A stretch of DNA of 64,000 nt from Eucommia ulmoides (Eukaryota; Streptophyta; Magnoliopsida; Garryales; Eucommiaceae), in contig CM028327.1 in assembly GCA_016647705.1 (NCBI GenBank), positions 43,650,017 through 43,714,016 on the forward strand, written 5' to 3'. The first letter of the stretch is position 1. Each line of letters starts with the position of its first letter. Shown here piece by piece: positions 11,736 through 24,329 of the stretch. Made by a program: the position numbers and the translations under genes. The notes beneath the pieces are model-generated. The model did not search any database. It saw nothing but the letters and a program-made list of their open reading frames with translations, and was not told the origin of the DNA.

Positions 11736-12518
11736 CTTGAGATCTTGATCTGAAATATTTGTTCTGTGATTTGAATTTTTACGCTGGACAATTCACGTGA
11801 ATCACAAATATGTTTTTACATTTTTAATCTCAACAAAATTTTTAAACTAAATAATAAATAAAAATAATTTGGGAACAATTTAGTTACGTGGGCATAATGG
11901 AAATTTAGGAACAGTATAAAAATAACTTTTTGTTCTTATATAATATTTATGTTCTCATAATTTTGAGAATAAAAACACAAAACAGATGAAACCTTTTGTA
12001 TTTCACTCTATATCCAGTTTCACATGCTATTTTAAATTTAAAAATTATTGGAGCACAAACCATAGACAATTTAAGAAAAAAAAAAAAAGTTAGAGAACGG
12101 TCAACGAAATTAAAATTTTAAAATTTTAACTCATACAGTTCACGCGTTACGCTATTTTTTTCAGAAGCACAAAATTATTGTCAAAAGTATAAAAGTCACT
12201 GTACACCATAAAAATTACTGTATTTTTTTACATGAATAATAATTTTTATATATTACAATAATTTTGAATTTCTAAAAAAAAAATATTATAATGTGTGAGT
12301 TAAAATTTTAATTTTGTGGATAATTTATCGAAAATAAAAGACCTTTAATTGTGGCATATTTAATTGCTTGATTGTTGCTTATATAAAAGTAGGTGAAGGG
12401 GATTGCTTTCAATTTAGACCCCTCAATTCATGGCACTTCTTGTGCTACAAATTTGTGATTGTTCCTTCTCCTTCATTATTACAAATCAATAAATGATTAG
12501 CATTAATTAAAAAATTAA

Positions 12519-12521
<3 letters not shown>

Positions 12522-12561
<40 letters not shown>
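12522..12561. repeat. (AT)n microsatellite
   Basis: About 20 uninterrupted AT units. Confidence 0.95.
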
Positions 12562-12564
<3 letters not shown>

Positions 12565-12962
12565 TTGCAACTGTTCTCACATGCCATGATCATTAGGTGA
12601 AAAATAAAAATAGTTTAATGTGCAAATAAAAATAAAAATAGTCAATAATGAGAAATGCTAATGGCACTCCATAATATCTATTTACACTCCAATTTTACTA
12701 TTTTATGTGACAAAAATAATATGTATTCTCATGTTTTGGGGGATTTTGATGTTTTGAACAGGTAAAGTTTTATAAAAAAATCATTTTGGTTCTCGTACTT
12801 TCAATTTGAACATATGACATCTTACAGTTTTTTAATCAACTCAGTACCGTTCAAGTCATTATTGTCATTATAATTTTGGTCGGAAAACACCGTGAACTTG
12901 GTTTCTTTAAAAGATTTTATGTGTATTTTCAGCCTTCTTCTTTCCTCTTATTTTCATTCCAA

Positions 12963-12964
<2 letters not shown>

Positions 12965-13008
<44 letters not shown>
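12965..13008. repeat. (TA)n microsatellite
   Basis: About 22 uninterrupted TA units. Confidence 0.95.
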
Positions 13009-13011
<3 letters not shown>

Positions 13012-13055
13012 TGTAGTAAACTGTTTTTAAAGAGGCTTTATAAACCTTTCTTTTT

Positions 13056-13169
13056 TCTCTTTATACAAATCTTTTCTCTGTCTCTCTCTTCACATATATA
13101 TATATATGTATGTGTGTGTGTGTGTGTGTGTGTGTGAAGAGAGAGAAAAAAGATTTGTATAAAGAGAGA
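13056..13169. repeat. Inverted repeat enclosing a TA/TG microsatellite
   Basis: A left arm of about 37 bp (TCTCTTTATACAAATCTTTT and onward) is the reverse complement of the right arm (AAAGATTTGTATAAAGAGAGA, ending near 13169). The loop is (TA)n followed by (TG)n (13092-13136). It can fold into a long hairpin and abuts the end of the copia LTR. Confidence 0.8.
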
Positions 13170-13174
13170 AATAT

Positions 13175-13688
13175 TGGGATTTTATTTTAATCCCTATACA
13201 TCTAAATCTATAACACTTTAATCAATATGTCGAATTACCAAAAGTTCTAATGTACACGTAAACTACGTACCTAGATCTATTACGATCAATTGATTTCTGA
13301 TGCAGAATCCTGTGACAATCGATCACGAGATAAACATGGATCGAGCGGGTACGTGGTCTTCTTCAACTAAATCTCCGCAGTTTCTCGATGGGATTCGCGA
13401 TTCTCTTCTAGATGAGGAGAAGAGAGCCGCAAGATGATTTGGTGTCTTGGAGACCATAATTCTAGTATTAAGTATTTATATAGTGTGATTAGGGTTCCCA
13501 TAATCCTCTAATCACCTCAACAGTTTCCGGTATCTACTCATTTAACTAACATTATTTTGAGTAGTCTATGAACTTACCCAAATTAATTAGATCACTTAAT
13601 TTTTTAGCCCATTAAATTTAAATAGCAAATATAATTGTATTAATAATTATTGCCCAAAATTAGATTATGGAAATAAAATTTCTTAACA
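13175..13688 (-). mobile_element. 3' LTR of a truncated Ty1/copia element
   Basis: On the minus strand the unit starts TGTTAAGAAATTTTATTTCC and ends AAAATCCCA. It is preceded (at + 13689-13700) by a purine-rich CAAGTAGGAGAT tract, a likely polypurine tract. Length is about 514 bp. The matching 5' LTR is not in the window. Confidence 0.7.
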
Positions 13689-14129
13689 ATCTCCTACTTG
13701 GGTTACATATTATTCCTAAAACAATTATATCACAAAATTCTTTAGGCACGCATCTGTATGTTATTTATCTTTAAACTTCTCCTTAAATAATATGGTTCAT
13801 CTCATATACTAGTAATGAAATTACCACAGCTTAAATCACAATATAGTTGTGACTAAACCACGATTATCACCATACTAATATACTCAATGACATAGATCAA
13901 ATGTAGATGAGTAACATGAAACTTACATACAATGTGATTTTAGACATGCCTATTTCCAACTGGTCCAACTTTAGTCTTTAGTGAGATCAATCCAAAGTCC
14001 TTAATACAACGCAAACATTGGAAACAAAATAAACCATCAACTTTATTCTGCAGAAATCTTAAACAATCCAATGGTCAAAGCAAAACATATAGAACAAAAA
14101 TGACTCTCACTAAATCAAGGTATTATTAG

Positions 14130-16643
14130 AAATAACACTCATGTGAGTGGTGTGCTCATGAAAAACTTTAGGGGTTAAACCCTTGGTTAATGGGTCTGCT
14201 AGTATAAAATATGTCCCTATGTGTTTTATAGCAATTTGTTTATCCTAAACTCTCTCCTTAACAACTACAAACTTGATGTCGATAAATTTTGACTTCCTCA
14301 AGCTCCTGTTGTTGTTGGAGTAAAGAACCGTTGAGTTATTGTCACAATAAATTTTCAATGGCCTTTCAATGCCATCTACCACACGCAGCCTAGTGACAAA
14401 GTTCTGCAACCATATTCCATGATTGGAAGCCTCATAACAAGCAATGAACTCCGTTGCCATGGTTAAAGAAGCTATAAGTGTCTGCTTAGCAGACTTCCAT
14501 GAGATAGCTTCTCCGGCCAACATAAAAATGTAGCCTGATGTGGAGCACCTGCTATCATGGCATCCTACAAAATCGGAGTCAGAGAACCCGATGATCTCCA
14601 AACCATCTGATCTCCGATAAGTGAGCATGTAGTCTTTTGTTCTCCTCAAATAACGCATCACGTATTTGGCTGCCTTCCAATGTTGCATACCTGGATCACT
14701 CAAGTATCTATCCAAAACTCCTACTATAAATGCTATGTCAGGACGAGTATAAACTTGAGCGTACATTAGACTCCCTATTGCTGACATATAAAGAATCTTC
14801 TGTATATCTTTTCTTTCAAGGTCATTGTTGAGGCATTAATTGAGACTAAATTTGTCTCCTTTAGTTATGGGCGTATCTCTTGGTTTACTGTCTTTCATAC
14901 CGAATCTACTAAAAACTTTATCGATATAGCTCTTTTGTGATAACCCAAAGATACCTCGATAATGATCTCTCAGTATCTAGATATCTAATACAAAAGAGGT
15001 GTTATCAAGATCTTTCATTTCGAATTTCTTCGTCAGAAATTTCTTGATTTCGTGCAATAAGCCTATATCGCTACTAGCGAGTAGCATATCATTGACATAT
15101 AATATTAGGAAGATATATTTACTCCCTCTGAACTTGTGATATACACAATCATCAACGACATTCACCTCAAAACCGTACGAAGTGATGGCTTGATGAAACT
15201 TGTGATACCATTGACAAGAAGCCTATTTGAGACCATAGATGAATTTCTTTAATTTACAGACCATGGACTTCGGATCTCCCGATATAAAGTTTTTTGACTA
15301 TACCATATAGATCGTCTCGTCAATGTCTCTATTGAGAAACGCAGTCTTAACATCCATCTGATGCAACTCTAGTGCCATTATAGTTCTAAAAGAGTCTTTT
15401 GAAGATACTAGAGAGAAAGTCTATTTGTAGTCTATACCTTTATTTTGAGTAAAGCCTTTGGCGACTAGACGAACTTTATATCTCTCGATGTTACCCTTTG
15501 AATCCCTCTTGATTTTATATATTCATTTACAACCAATAGGTTTCGCACCTTCAGGTAACTCGACGAGATCCCAAACGTCATTGTCTTTTATAGACTTCAA
15601 CTCGTCCTTCATGGCATCGATCTATCTTTGAGAGTTAGAACTGTGCATGGCTTGACAGAAGTTGATTGGGTCATCCTCTGTCAAACTAACGTCATCCTCA
15701 TGCTCTTGAAGAAAGACGATATATTTATTTGAAATCGCACTTCTCCTCTCCCTAGTGGATCTCCTTAATGGCACTTCTTGAGATTGTTGAGTTTGTTCCA
15801 TAGGTTGTGTTTAAGGAAAAATATCATTGTTGTCTTGTTCTGGAACAATGTTAGGAATAAGAGCCTAAGCCTGAACATCGTTATCTAGAACTGGAACAGT
15901 GTCTTGAACGGTGATAGGTATAAAGATCTGATCACCGTCAATAAAATGTTCCCCTTCGAAGAAAACTATGTTTTGAACAGTACAAAGACCTGATCACTGT
16001 CAATAACAGATACTTCTTCAAAGACAACATTCCTTATGTTTCTTTCCCTTTCAAACTCAACACCCTCAAGGAATCTCGGATTTCTCATTTCAAAGAAGGA
16101 TCTTGATGTGAGATCGTAAAACTTGTAGCTCCGAGAACATATAGCACAACGAACAAAATAGCAGCTAACCATTCTTGAGTCCAATTTTCTTTCATGTGGC
16201 CTATAAGGTCGTGCCTTAGCTAGACAACTCCAAATGTGCAAATGCCTAATGCTAAGCTTCTTGCCTCTCCAAAGCTCATAGGGGTTTTAGCAACTGCTTT
16301 GTTAGGTACCCTGTTAAGGATGTATACCGCGGTCTTTAAAGCTTCTCCCCAAAACAATTCTGGTAAGAGAGAATAACTAATCATCTGGGTTTGCCTAGCA
16401 CTGTGTATTGCGGAACAATTCCACACCCATTGAGAAAAATTGCGAAGGGTCTTAGACGTTGTTCTCCTGATCCGTCATTTCTTCTGTAATATTCGCCGCC
16501 ACGATCCGATCTGACGACCTTAATTTTCTTTCCAAGATGAAGTTCAAGGATTTAACCGTTTGTCTCAACCAGCATATCATTTTAGTCTGTTTCTCCTCTA
16601 ATACTCTAAAGATCTTGGAGCTTCTCCACCAGTTTATTTCCAA
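14130..16643 (-). pseudogene. Ty1/copia pol remnant (integrase, reverse transcriptase, RNase H)
   Basis: Read right to left, pieces of integrase (RSDR near 16510, then [17 protein letters not shown] at about 16340), reverse transcriptase (YVNDMLLASS near 15090) and RNase H (SGYIFMLAGEAISWKSAKQ near 14510; KIYCDNNSTVLYSNNNR near 14340) appear in order. The frame is broken several times: for example, a stop replaces a Trp codon after KPIGCK near 15525, another lies near 15425, and integrase is split by a frameshift near 16500. Gag, protease and the 5' LTR are absent. It is a dead, 5'-truncated element; the wording resembles Tork-like copia. Confidence 0.9.
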
Positions 16644-16648
16644 AGGCC

Positions 16649-17093
16649 TGATAGAGGCCCACGGGCTTCTCCAAATGGGCCTAGAAAGCCCAAGCCCAGT
16701 AATTATCTCCTAAACGTCTCAGATTATCGGCTAAACACATATTTTTGCTTAATTAACCGTATTTAAGCCTGACTAGGTAAAACTAATTATCTCCAACGCT
16801 TATATATTTATCAGGGGTTATGCAAGCTCAAGGTAACCCTAACGCTCAAATATTGATTTACACAAGGTAACCCTAATGCTCAAATATTGATTTATATACT
16901 TAACACGTTTCTGTTACTTTTTTTCTCTGAGCTCTTATTCTCAGCTAGAGGGGTTTCGCCGGGACAAATCCCGGCTCAGCCTTGTTCAGGTACAACTCCC
17001 TGAAAGGCAAAACTCTAAACTCTAGTTAGTCAGTCCCCAGGTCGTCAGTTACAGTTTACTCGAAGAATTTTCAGTTCAAGCTCCGATTCGACA
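16649..17093 (+). mobile_element. LTR-like segment abutting the copia remnant
   Basis: Sequence unlike copia starts TGATAGAGGCCCACGGG exactly where the integrase homology stops. It holds a TATATATTTA box and two copies of an approximately 33-bp direct repeat (CAAGGTAACCCTAACGCTCA, 16831-16895), and probably ends TTCGACA. It resembles a solo LTR of a Ty3/gypsy-type element. No target duplication was found, so the right end is approximate. Confidence 0.45.
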
Positions 17094-19093
17094 ATTCCAC
17101 CTTAGAATAAGGATCCATCTATTCATGCCTCGATCACATTTGAAGTGCCGGCCACTTTGGGATATCAAAAATTACCTTTTAAGTACGGAAATTTCTACTA
17201 AAGCTAAAATCAGATTAAATATGATTTTTTAATTTTTTTAAAAAAAGGCTAAAAATATTAGTGGACCCCCACATTAGTTGTCCTAATCAAGGCACCGAAT
17301 AACTACCACGCGCTGTCGTGCAATTAGGACAAGCAGGAATATTGCGCAATTCCACTGTGGATGGATTCAACTATGAAAACCGCGTCATTTTTATCATCCA
17401 AATTTAGATAAAACTACACTTTCACCCCTTATATTATAGGTTGATTTGCATTTCAAATTATTATTTTTTACAATTTGGTCCCTCACTATTATAAGTGATC
17501 CAATTCTCGATATGAGAGAGAATATGAGGGGCACATATGATCCACTTGACTCATTATTTAGAGAATTCGCGCGCATTGGTATCGTCAATGATTGTGCAAA
17601 ATTAAGTCAGTTGAACGAATTTGATAGATAATAGACTAAAAAAAAAGTTACGATTCATGGACAGAAATGCGAATTGAACTATTTTTAAGGATCAAAATTT
17701 AAAACCAACATTTAAATTCGGATAATTTCAATAATGATATTCACGTTCCGTTAATAATAACATCTTATTGGACCGATACTTAATTTTCAATATTAAAATT
17801 GTATCCATCAAATTATTATGTTTTATTGGGTGGAAGTTGGCACCTATCCAAACAATCAAATCAAATAGAGATTTTTACACTTCGTAACCTTAAAGTTTAA
17901 GAAAAATTCTATTTTAGTCCTTAAAGTTTAAGAAAAATTCTATTTTAGTCCTTGTATTTTAAATTTAAACACATTAAATTTTCAAGTATTTAAATCGTGT
18001 CAAGTCAGTCCTTCCGTCATTTTTATGACGAAATTTATCCACGTGAGTGTTTCCCGCGTTTGACACGTAGTTGATTTTTGTCGTTAAAATAACGGAATTA
18101 TCAATTTGAATTGATTTGGCCCGATTTATATACTTAAGAATTTAATATTTTTAAATTAAAAATATAAGGATTAAAGTAAAATTTTTCTACAAATCTTATA
18201 TATAAATATGTATATGTATATATTATTGCAACAAATCCAACCTATGAACACCAGGAATATTAAAAAGATACTCAAAGAAAAAGGTCCCTACAACATGTGC
18301 ACCACGACAAAAAAGTCTAGGGGGAAAGACTTTTAATTTGTTTCCCTCACACCATGTGGAGACGATTATATAGTGTATTTCAAGAGTACATAAAATAAAT
18401 GTATTGACACGGAATCGCAACACGAAATCGATACAAATTTGTATAATTATATTGTGTTTTTTTCATTAAAAATTAATGCAAATTAATAATTTTGAATCGT
18501 TAAACTGTCTGATAAAACAAGATCTTATGTTTAGCCAAACATGATAAATACTGTGTTTAACATCTTGTTTGGTTGCATTTGATTGCAATCGATGGATCAG
18601 TAAAAAATTTTGAATTACGAAATTGCAATTAGAAATCTCTAAATCGTCATTTTGTTTGATTATATTTGACTACAATACTAGATTAAAACCAATTACAGAC
18701 GAGACAACCATTATATTTAATAATTTATGTGGCTGCATTTGATTACAGTTGTTGGATCAATAAGTAGATTTGTATTCATTTAACTAACCGAATAAAAAAT
18801 AGTTAATTAGTCAAATGCAGTAATTAAATCACAACACAAAATCGGCACACGCTCGTGTAATTATATTGGGTTTTCTACCAAAAATTGATACCAAAACAGA
18901 GTTTTAAAACTTTTAAAATTGTCCGATACTAATGAAACAATGACTTTATGTTTAGTCAAACACGATATTTACTGAATTCAAACTACGATTGAACTCTGTA
19001 ATAATGAAACACGATACAGTGCTAGATTAAACCCAATTAGCTACGAGACAACCATTACATATACACATTTGAATAAACATTCAAATTATATAC

Positions 19094-19129
<36 letters not shown>

Positions 19130-19420
19130 TATACTAGATCCAACCATCAATAAACAATAGGGGGCCATAACTTTAAGAAAATAATAATGCCAGACCAAAT
19201 CTAGAAAGAAAACAGCAAAGAAACAATAGACAAAACACATTAGGTAAGCAATAAATACAACTTTTCCTAACATAAAAATTCAAAAGAATTTAATAAAAAA
19301 ATTCACATACATTCGAAAATTAAAAAAATAATAAATAAATAAATAAAAATCGAACCCAAGTTCGGAGGATAAAACTACTTTTCTCAAGTACTGAAAGTGT
19401 TGATCCTCTCACAACGAGAA
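17094..19420. other. Intergenic AT-rich region, no gene seen
   Basis: It contains a transposon-like stretch near 17870-18190 with words such as CGTGTCAAGTCAGTC that recur in the foldback MITEs at 26526 and 40015. A diverged direct repeat (about 18415-18760 and 18830-19060, both with ATTATATTG and CGAGACAACCATTA) and an AT microsatellite (near 19090-19130) are also present. From about 19140 it is homologous to the 3' flank of TMK copy B (about 42010-42290). Confidence 0.55.
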
Positions 19421-19537
19421 ATGTGGGATCCACTAGTTCTTTTTTTCTGATTAGCATCATCTTTAGTACTGAAAGATCAGTACTGAAATTTTATCCAATT
19501 TCAAAACCGTCATTTTTTTTTTTGTTTTTCTCTTTCT

Positions 19538-22500
19538 TCATCTACAATCCATCGAGTCAAACGAATCGGCGAATCCTGAAGGTTTCGATGGTATACTCGT
19601 CTGTGTGTGGCTAAACGACATGTCCATCATTGTCGACGTACCCTCGCTCGCTTGCCATCTCTGCAACACTTGAGGTAGGCTCATGTGTAGGTCGATCCCT
19701 GAGTAACCCTCCTCGTCTTCCCCTCTCGTTGGCTTCCACAGCTCGACAAGTGGGCCTAACACATTGACCGCGTGGCCCATATCGGGCCTCTGGAAGGGCT
19801 CACGGGCTGTGCAGTGGCCCGCCAACTCGGCTGCCTTGGAAACACTCTCTAGGGTTTCTTCGTCGAGGTCAAGAGTGGGGTCCACTGCTTTGTGGAGATT
19901 GTCTTTGTTTATTAGGATTCTTCGGAACCACGTGACGAGGTGTGACCGCTCGTCGGGCATTGTCTCGTCTAGGGCTTTTCGACCGGTGATTATCTCCATT
20001 AGGCAAACTCCGAAAGCGTAGACGTCGACTTTTGTTGTCACTCGGCCGGTGGCTGTTAAAAGAAAGCGCCAATGTAAGAATTACAAAATTATAATGACAC
20101 GACGAAAAACCCTAAATTCTAGAATTCAAATTATGAAATGCGTGTAAATTTTAAGATTTTTACATGCATTTATTTTTTAATTCCAATTCTGAATTTTCAA
20201 TTCAAATTTTGAAGCTCTAATTTTGTGCTACCAAACACTCCCTTAAACCCTCGGCCTTGACTCGATATATAGAGAATCAAATGCAATATATATATATATA
20301 TGTGTGTGAATATATATATATAATTCAAAGATTAAATCATCCAAAAGTCACCAAATCGGTGTATAAATCAGTCATCGGCCTTTCCAAATTGTTAGTCGAG
20401 ACAAAAAAAAATTTGCCCACGGAATTGGAATTCGAAATGAACGCATCTAAATTTTTAGATTTTTAAAATTCCAATTCCGAGACTCTAATTCCATGCAACC
20501 AAAGACTGCCTTAAAAACCGAAATGTTTCAACAGTTTATCAACTATAAGTTCTTACACTAATAACCTTCTGACGCCTAAATTTTATACCGCACGAGAATC
20601 ATACGCTAAACCCTAAACCTAAAATTCACCAACAATCATGTCCAAACCTAGGATATCAAAATCATGTTTTACTCCTATAAACAAAACCTAAACCGAGATT
20701 AAATCATCGAATCGATCACTGGCATTTCCCAATCCTAAAGGTTTCAACCATTTAGCTACTCTTATCTCTTCTTACATTAAACCTAATCGTGTCCAAACCT
20801 AGGATACCACAAACAAAAAAAAAAAAAACCCTATAATCATGCTTTTTTCCTACAAACAAGAACAAACCCATCATTAAATCATAAAACCCAACTCAAAAAA
20901 AAAAATCACACTTACCGGCATACTCGGGCGCAAGATATCCAAAAGTTCCAGCCAAACGGGTCTCAACCGAGTATTTCCCATCAGGAGCATTCCTCACTAA
21001 ACCGAAATCGGCCACTTTCGCCCTCATATCATCCCCTAAAAGTATATTAGATGGCTTCAAATCTCTATGTATAAAGCTTTGTTGAGCCAAGCTATGCAAA
21101 TACTCAACCCCTCTAGCAACATCCAAAGCTATAGTCACCCTTTGCTTCCATGACAATGGTGGATACCCCAATTCACTGTACTCAAACAAATGCTGTGATA
21201 ATGTCCCTTGAGGCATATATTCATATACAAGCAGCCTCTCATTCCCATTGATGCAATACCCCAACAGGGCAACCAAATGCCGGTGTCTTACCTTTGTTAG
21301 GACGGCAATTTCGGCTTGAAATTCATTCATCCCTTTGGTCCCCATTGCTCCTGATTCCATTCTTTTAACAGCTATTTTGGTGCCGTCGTGGAGTTCTCCT
21401 CTGTAGACTGTTCCGAATCCGCCTCTACCTAGGATGTTGTCTTCGCTGAAGTTGTTTGTTACTTGTCTGAGGACTTGGATTGAGATTGAGACGTTTCCTC
21501 CTTCGAAAATGGGGATTTCGCTGTGGTCGCCACTGCTTTGGCTCTGTAATTCGGTGGGTACTCCGGCATAGTAGCCATTGTTTCCGGTGGTTATGTTGGT
21601 TTTGATGAGTTCTTTACCCTTTTCGGGGCTACCCATTTGCTTGAATCGCCGGTGGCGTTTTCGGAGGTAGCATTTGTATGAGAAGAAGAGGATGACGGCG
21701 ACGAAGGCTAGGACGGCAATGATTACCCCAACAATCATTCCGACGGAGGATGACCGGGAATTTCTGGGTGAGGGACCGGAAGGTGAGTTGGAATTTGATC
21801 CAGAACCAGATCCGCCGTTATCTCCTCCACCGCCGGTGCTTCCGTTGTTTCCGATTGATGGGTTGCCGGAGGTGGTGACCCTCACGGTGTGCGGAAATGT
21901 AGGGATTGGGCCGGAGAGATTATTGTTGGAGACGTCGAAAACTTGAAGGTTAGGTAGAGTAGCCAAGCTGGCCGGAATGGAACCGGAGAGGTTGTTGTCG
22001 TTCAGAAATAGACTCCTCAGAGACGTCAGATTCGCGAACGCCGGCGAGATTGTGCCGGAAAATCGCTGCCGAGCGAAATTCACGATGGTCACAATACTCT
22101 CCTGCGAATCGCAGTTGATGAATGTCCAACCGGAACAAGCATCGTTCCCTTTCCAAGAGTCGGCCAGAGACATCGGATACCCAATAGCTCCGGCGACGGC
22201 GAGAAGTGCGGTGACCTGCGGATCGCAATTGCCGGGAGTGCTCCGGCAGAAGCTGTTCGTATCCCCGAGCAAGACCCTAACTCCGGCGGGGAACACAGGC
22301 AAAGGACCCTGCAACTTGTTGTTCTGAAGAGATATGTTGACCAATCTAGGAAGAGCCATAACTGAAGGAGGCACAACTCCGGTTAACTGGTTATCCCTGA
22401 GCTGCAAATCGAAGAGATTCACGCAGCCGGAGAGGTCCGGGATTGGACCGGTGAAAGCGTTAGTTTGAAGCCAAACTTGCGACAACTGGGTCATCGACGA

Positions 22501-23184
22501 CAACACATCGATCGTACCGGAAAACCCATTCCGCTGATTGTTCAGCCATAGATTCTGGATCTCCGACGAACGCAACGAACGGGGCAATGTTCCACTGAGA
22601 TTATTGTAAGACAGCCGGAGATTCTGAAGGTTCGGAAGCGAATCGAAGAAATCCGGCACGGCGCCGACGATATTAGCATTGCTGGCCTGAAAAGTAGCCA
22701 GACTACTGGACTGAGTCAAATCCGTGGGTATCTCCCACGGCGCGAGATTAAGGTTGTCGCTGATGGTGAACGTCTGTAAATTCGTGAGACCCGAGAAGAA
22801 ATCCGATGGGACCGAAGTGAAGTTGTTGCTGTCGAGGTAGATGTCTTGGAGAGAACTGAGATTCGACATGGAAGGGAGATCTCCGGCGAGAGAGTTCCTC
22901 TGGAGCGCGAGGGTTTGGAGCTGTGAGAGCTGATTCAGGCTGGCAGGGAGAGTGCCGGATAGGGATCTGGAGGCCAGATTGAGCGCCGTGACGCGGTTTG
23001 AGTTGTCGCAGTCAACGCCGTCCCAGCTGCAGTAGTCGTTGCCGGTCCAGCTTGAAGGGGGAGTCCTGAGCGAGGCGGCGAACTGGGACATGACGGCGGC
23101 ATCGTCGGCAGAGATGAGAGGGAAAAGAAGAAGGAGGAAGACGATGAGAGAGAGAAGGGATCTGTGGGACGCCATTGTTATCAT
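19538..23184 (-). CDS. TMK4: TMK4/BARK1-like LRR receptor kinase, copy A (intact)
   Basis: Exons 23184-20916 and 20052-19538 join at a phase-1 GT-AG intron of 863 bp to give 927 aa; TMKs are about 890-940 aa. Residues 1-26 are a signal peptide. Two LRR blocks (about 62-305 and 365-430) are separated by a Cys-containing spacer, the TMK layout. A Gly/Ser-rich linker leads to a membrane helix at 482-504. The kinase has GRGGFG (586-591), Lys607, HRDLKPSN (from 706), DFG (726-728) and APE (752-754), and the intron falls right after APEYA. Wording such as [21 protein letters not shown] and the C-terminal [17 protein letters not shown] is nearer TMK4 than TMK1. TMKs are plasma-membrane kinases in auxin and growth signalling. 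A second in-frame ATG at 23175 could also be the start. A GA-rich 5' UTR lies just upstream. Confidence 0.95.
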
Positions 23185-23590
23185 CCTTGGAGGTGGAGAT
23201 AGAGAATATAACGAGAGAGGGAGAGACGGCGAGGGAAGGTGAACAACGATTTACCGTGTGAGTGTGTATGGGGTGTGATAGGGTGACAGCTGCTTACTGT
23301 TCACGCTTTCTATAGATATGATCTTAAATTACGATTTTGCCCCCGTTGCCCCTTTTTGGGGTTGGAATAATTTAGGTCAATTTGGCCAATTTTTAGATCT
23401 TTTTGGTTCAAAACAGATTTTTACAAGGTTTAGGTGAGAAAATATCTTTTTTTTAAGTAATTATATAAAATTTAAAGAATATGATTTTTGTCCTCTACCA
23501 TTTTTGGGTGTAAGACTAAATTTATTCGGGATTTTATGATTATCTCTCCCAACAAGTATTTTTTCACAGATTTGAATTTTTAATCTTTTA
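23185..23590 (-). promoter_or_regulatory. 5' flank of TMK copy A
   Basis: A GAGA-rich stretch (23190-23240) directly precedes the start codon and is likely 5' UTR. The block 23335-23480 (GCCCCTTTTTGGGGTTG, TTGGTTCAAAACAGATTTTTACA) is also present at about 31520-31870, marking shared ancestry with the flank at 30.9-32 kb. No certain TATA box is assigned. Confidence 0.5.
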
Positions 23591-24038
23591 CGCTACGTCT
23601 GGTACGCTGGAATGGAATGAAATGACAATAGGATTGAAATTAATATGGTAATGGAATAGAATGGTTATTGTCATTCCTATGTTTGGTGACGAAAGAGATT
23701 ACATGTGGTATTGAATAACAACAAAGGATAAAATGCTAATTTAATTGAATTTTCAAATAGTATAATAGTTAATTTAATTAAGTTTCATTCGAATTAAAAT
23801 ATTTGTTTTGTATTTGGTCTCATTTTTTAGCCAATTATTGATTAAAACTTAATCCCATGTAATTGGAATTAACCAATACCAATTTTAACTCGGTATTGGT
23901 TAATCCCATGTTTTATGGGATTAAGAATTCTTTGGTAATAGAAATGAGATTAAATCCCATATACCAAACATAGGAATGGAATGACCATTCCAATGGTCAT
24001 TTCAATCCCATCTTGAATTCCGCGTACCAAACGCCACC
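23591..24038. mobile_element. PIF/Harbinger-like MITE
   Basis: A 448-bp element with ends ACGTCTGGTACGCTGGAATG and, on the minus strand, GGTGGCGTTTGGTACGCGGA. TTA lies on both sides (23588-23590 and 24039-24041). Confidence 0.7.
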
Positions 24039-24329
24039 TTAGAGGTTTAAAAACAAGTACTCTAACACACAAATTGCAGGGGCAAATTTTTTAATTTCTA
24101 GACTGTAGATCAATAGCACCTTCTATATTTATCTACTTAAAATTTTCCAACACACAAGTCTATTTTTTGTGATTGAAAAGAATAATCCGGACCCAAGAGG
24201 TATTAGTATAGTTGATAAAAAAAAAAATTTATATTTTATTGTCAATCTACATTCAACTCTCTTAAAAAATATTATAAAAATTAAATATTAAATTTAATTC
24301 TAAATACACCAGACTGATATAAAAGTGTA

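Larger units (their letters stand above)
10640..13055. other. Intergenic AT-rich region, no gene seen
   Basis: The open frames here run through poly-A/T tracts (near 10780, 11190, 11380) and show no conserved motif. The region holds one SINE-like unit (11478-11735) and AT microsatellites (12522-12561 and 12965-13008). Confidence 0.6.

Noticed and set aside
17394-17631. Overlapping 60-codon frames on both strands
   Set aside because: Low-information AT-rich DNA with no motif.
21674-22376. Open frames on both strands within the TMK A exon (and the equivalent ones in B and C)
   Set aside because: They are shadows of the GC-rich LRR coding exon in other frames, with no conserved motif of their own.
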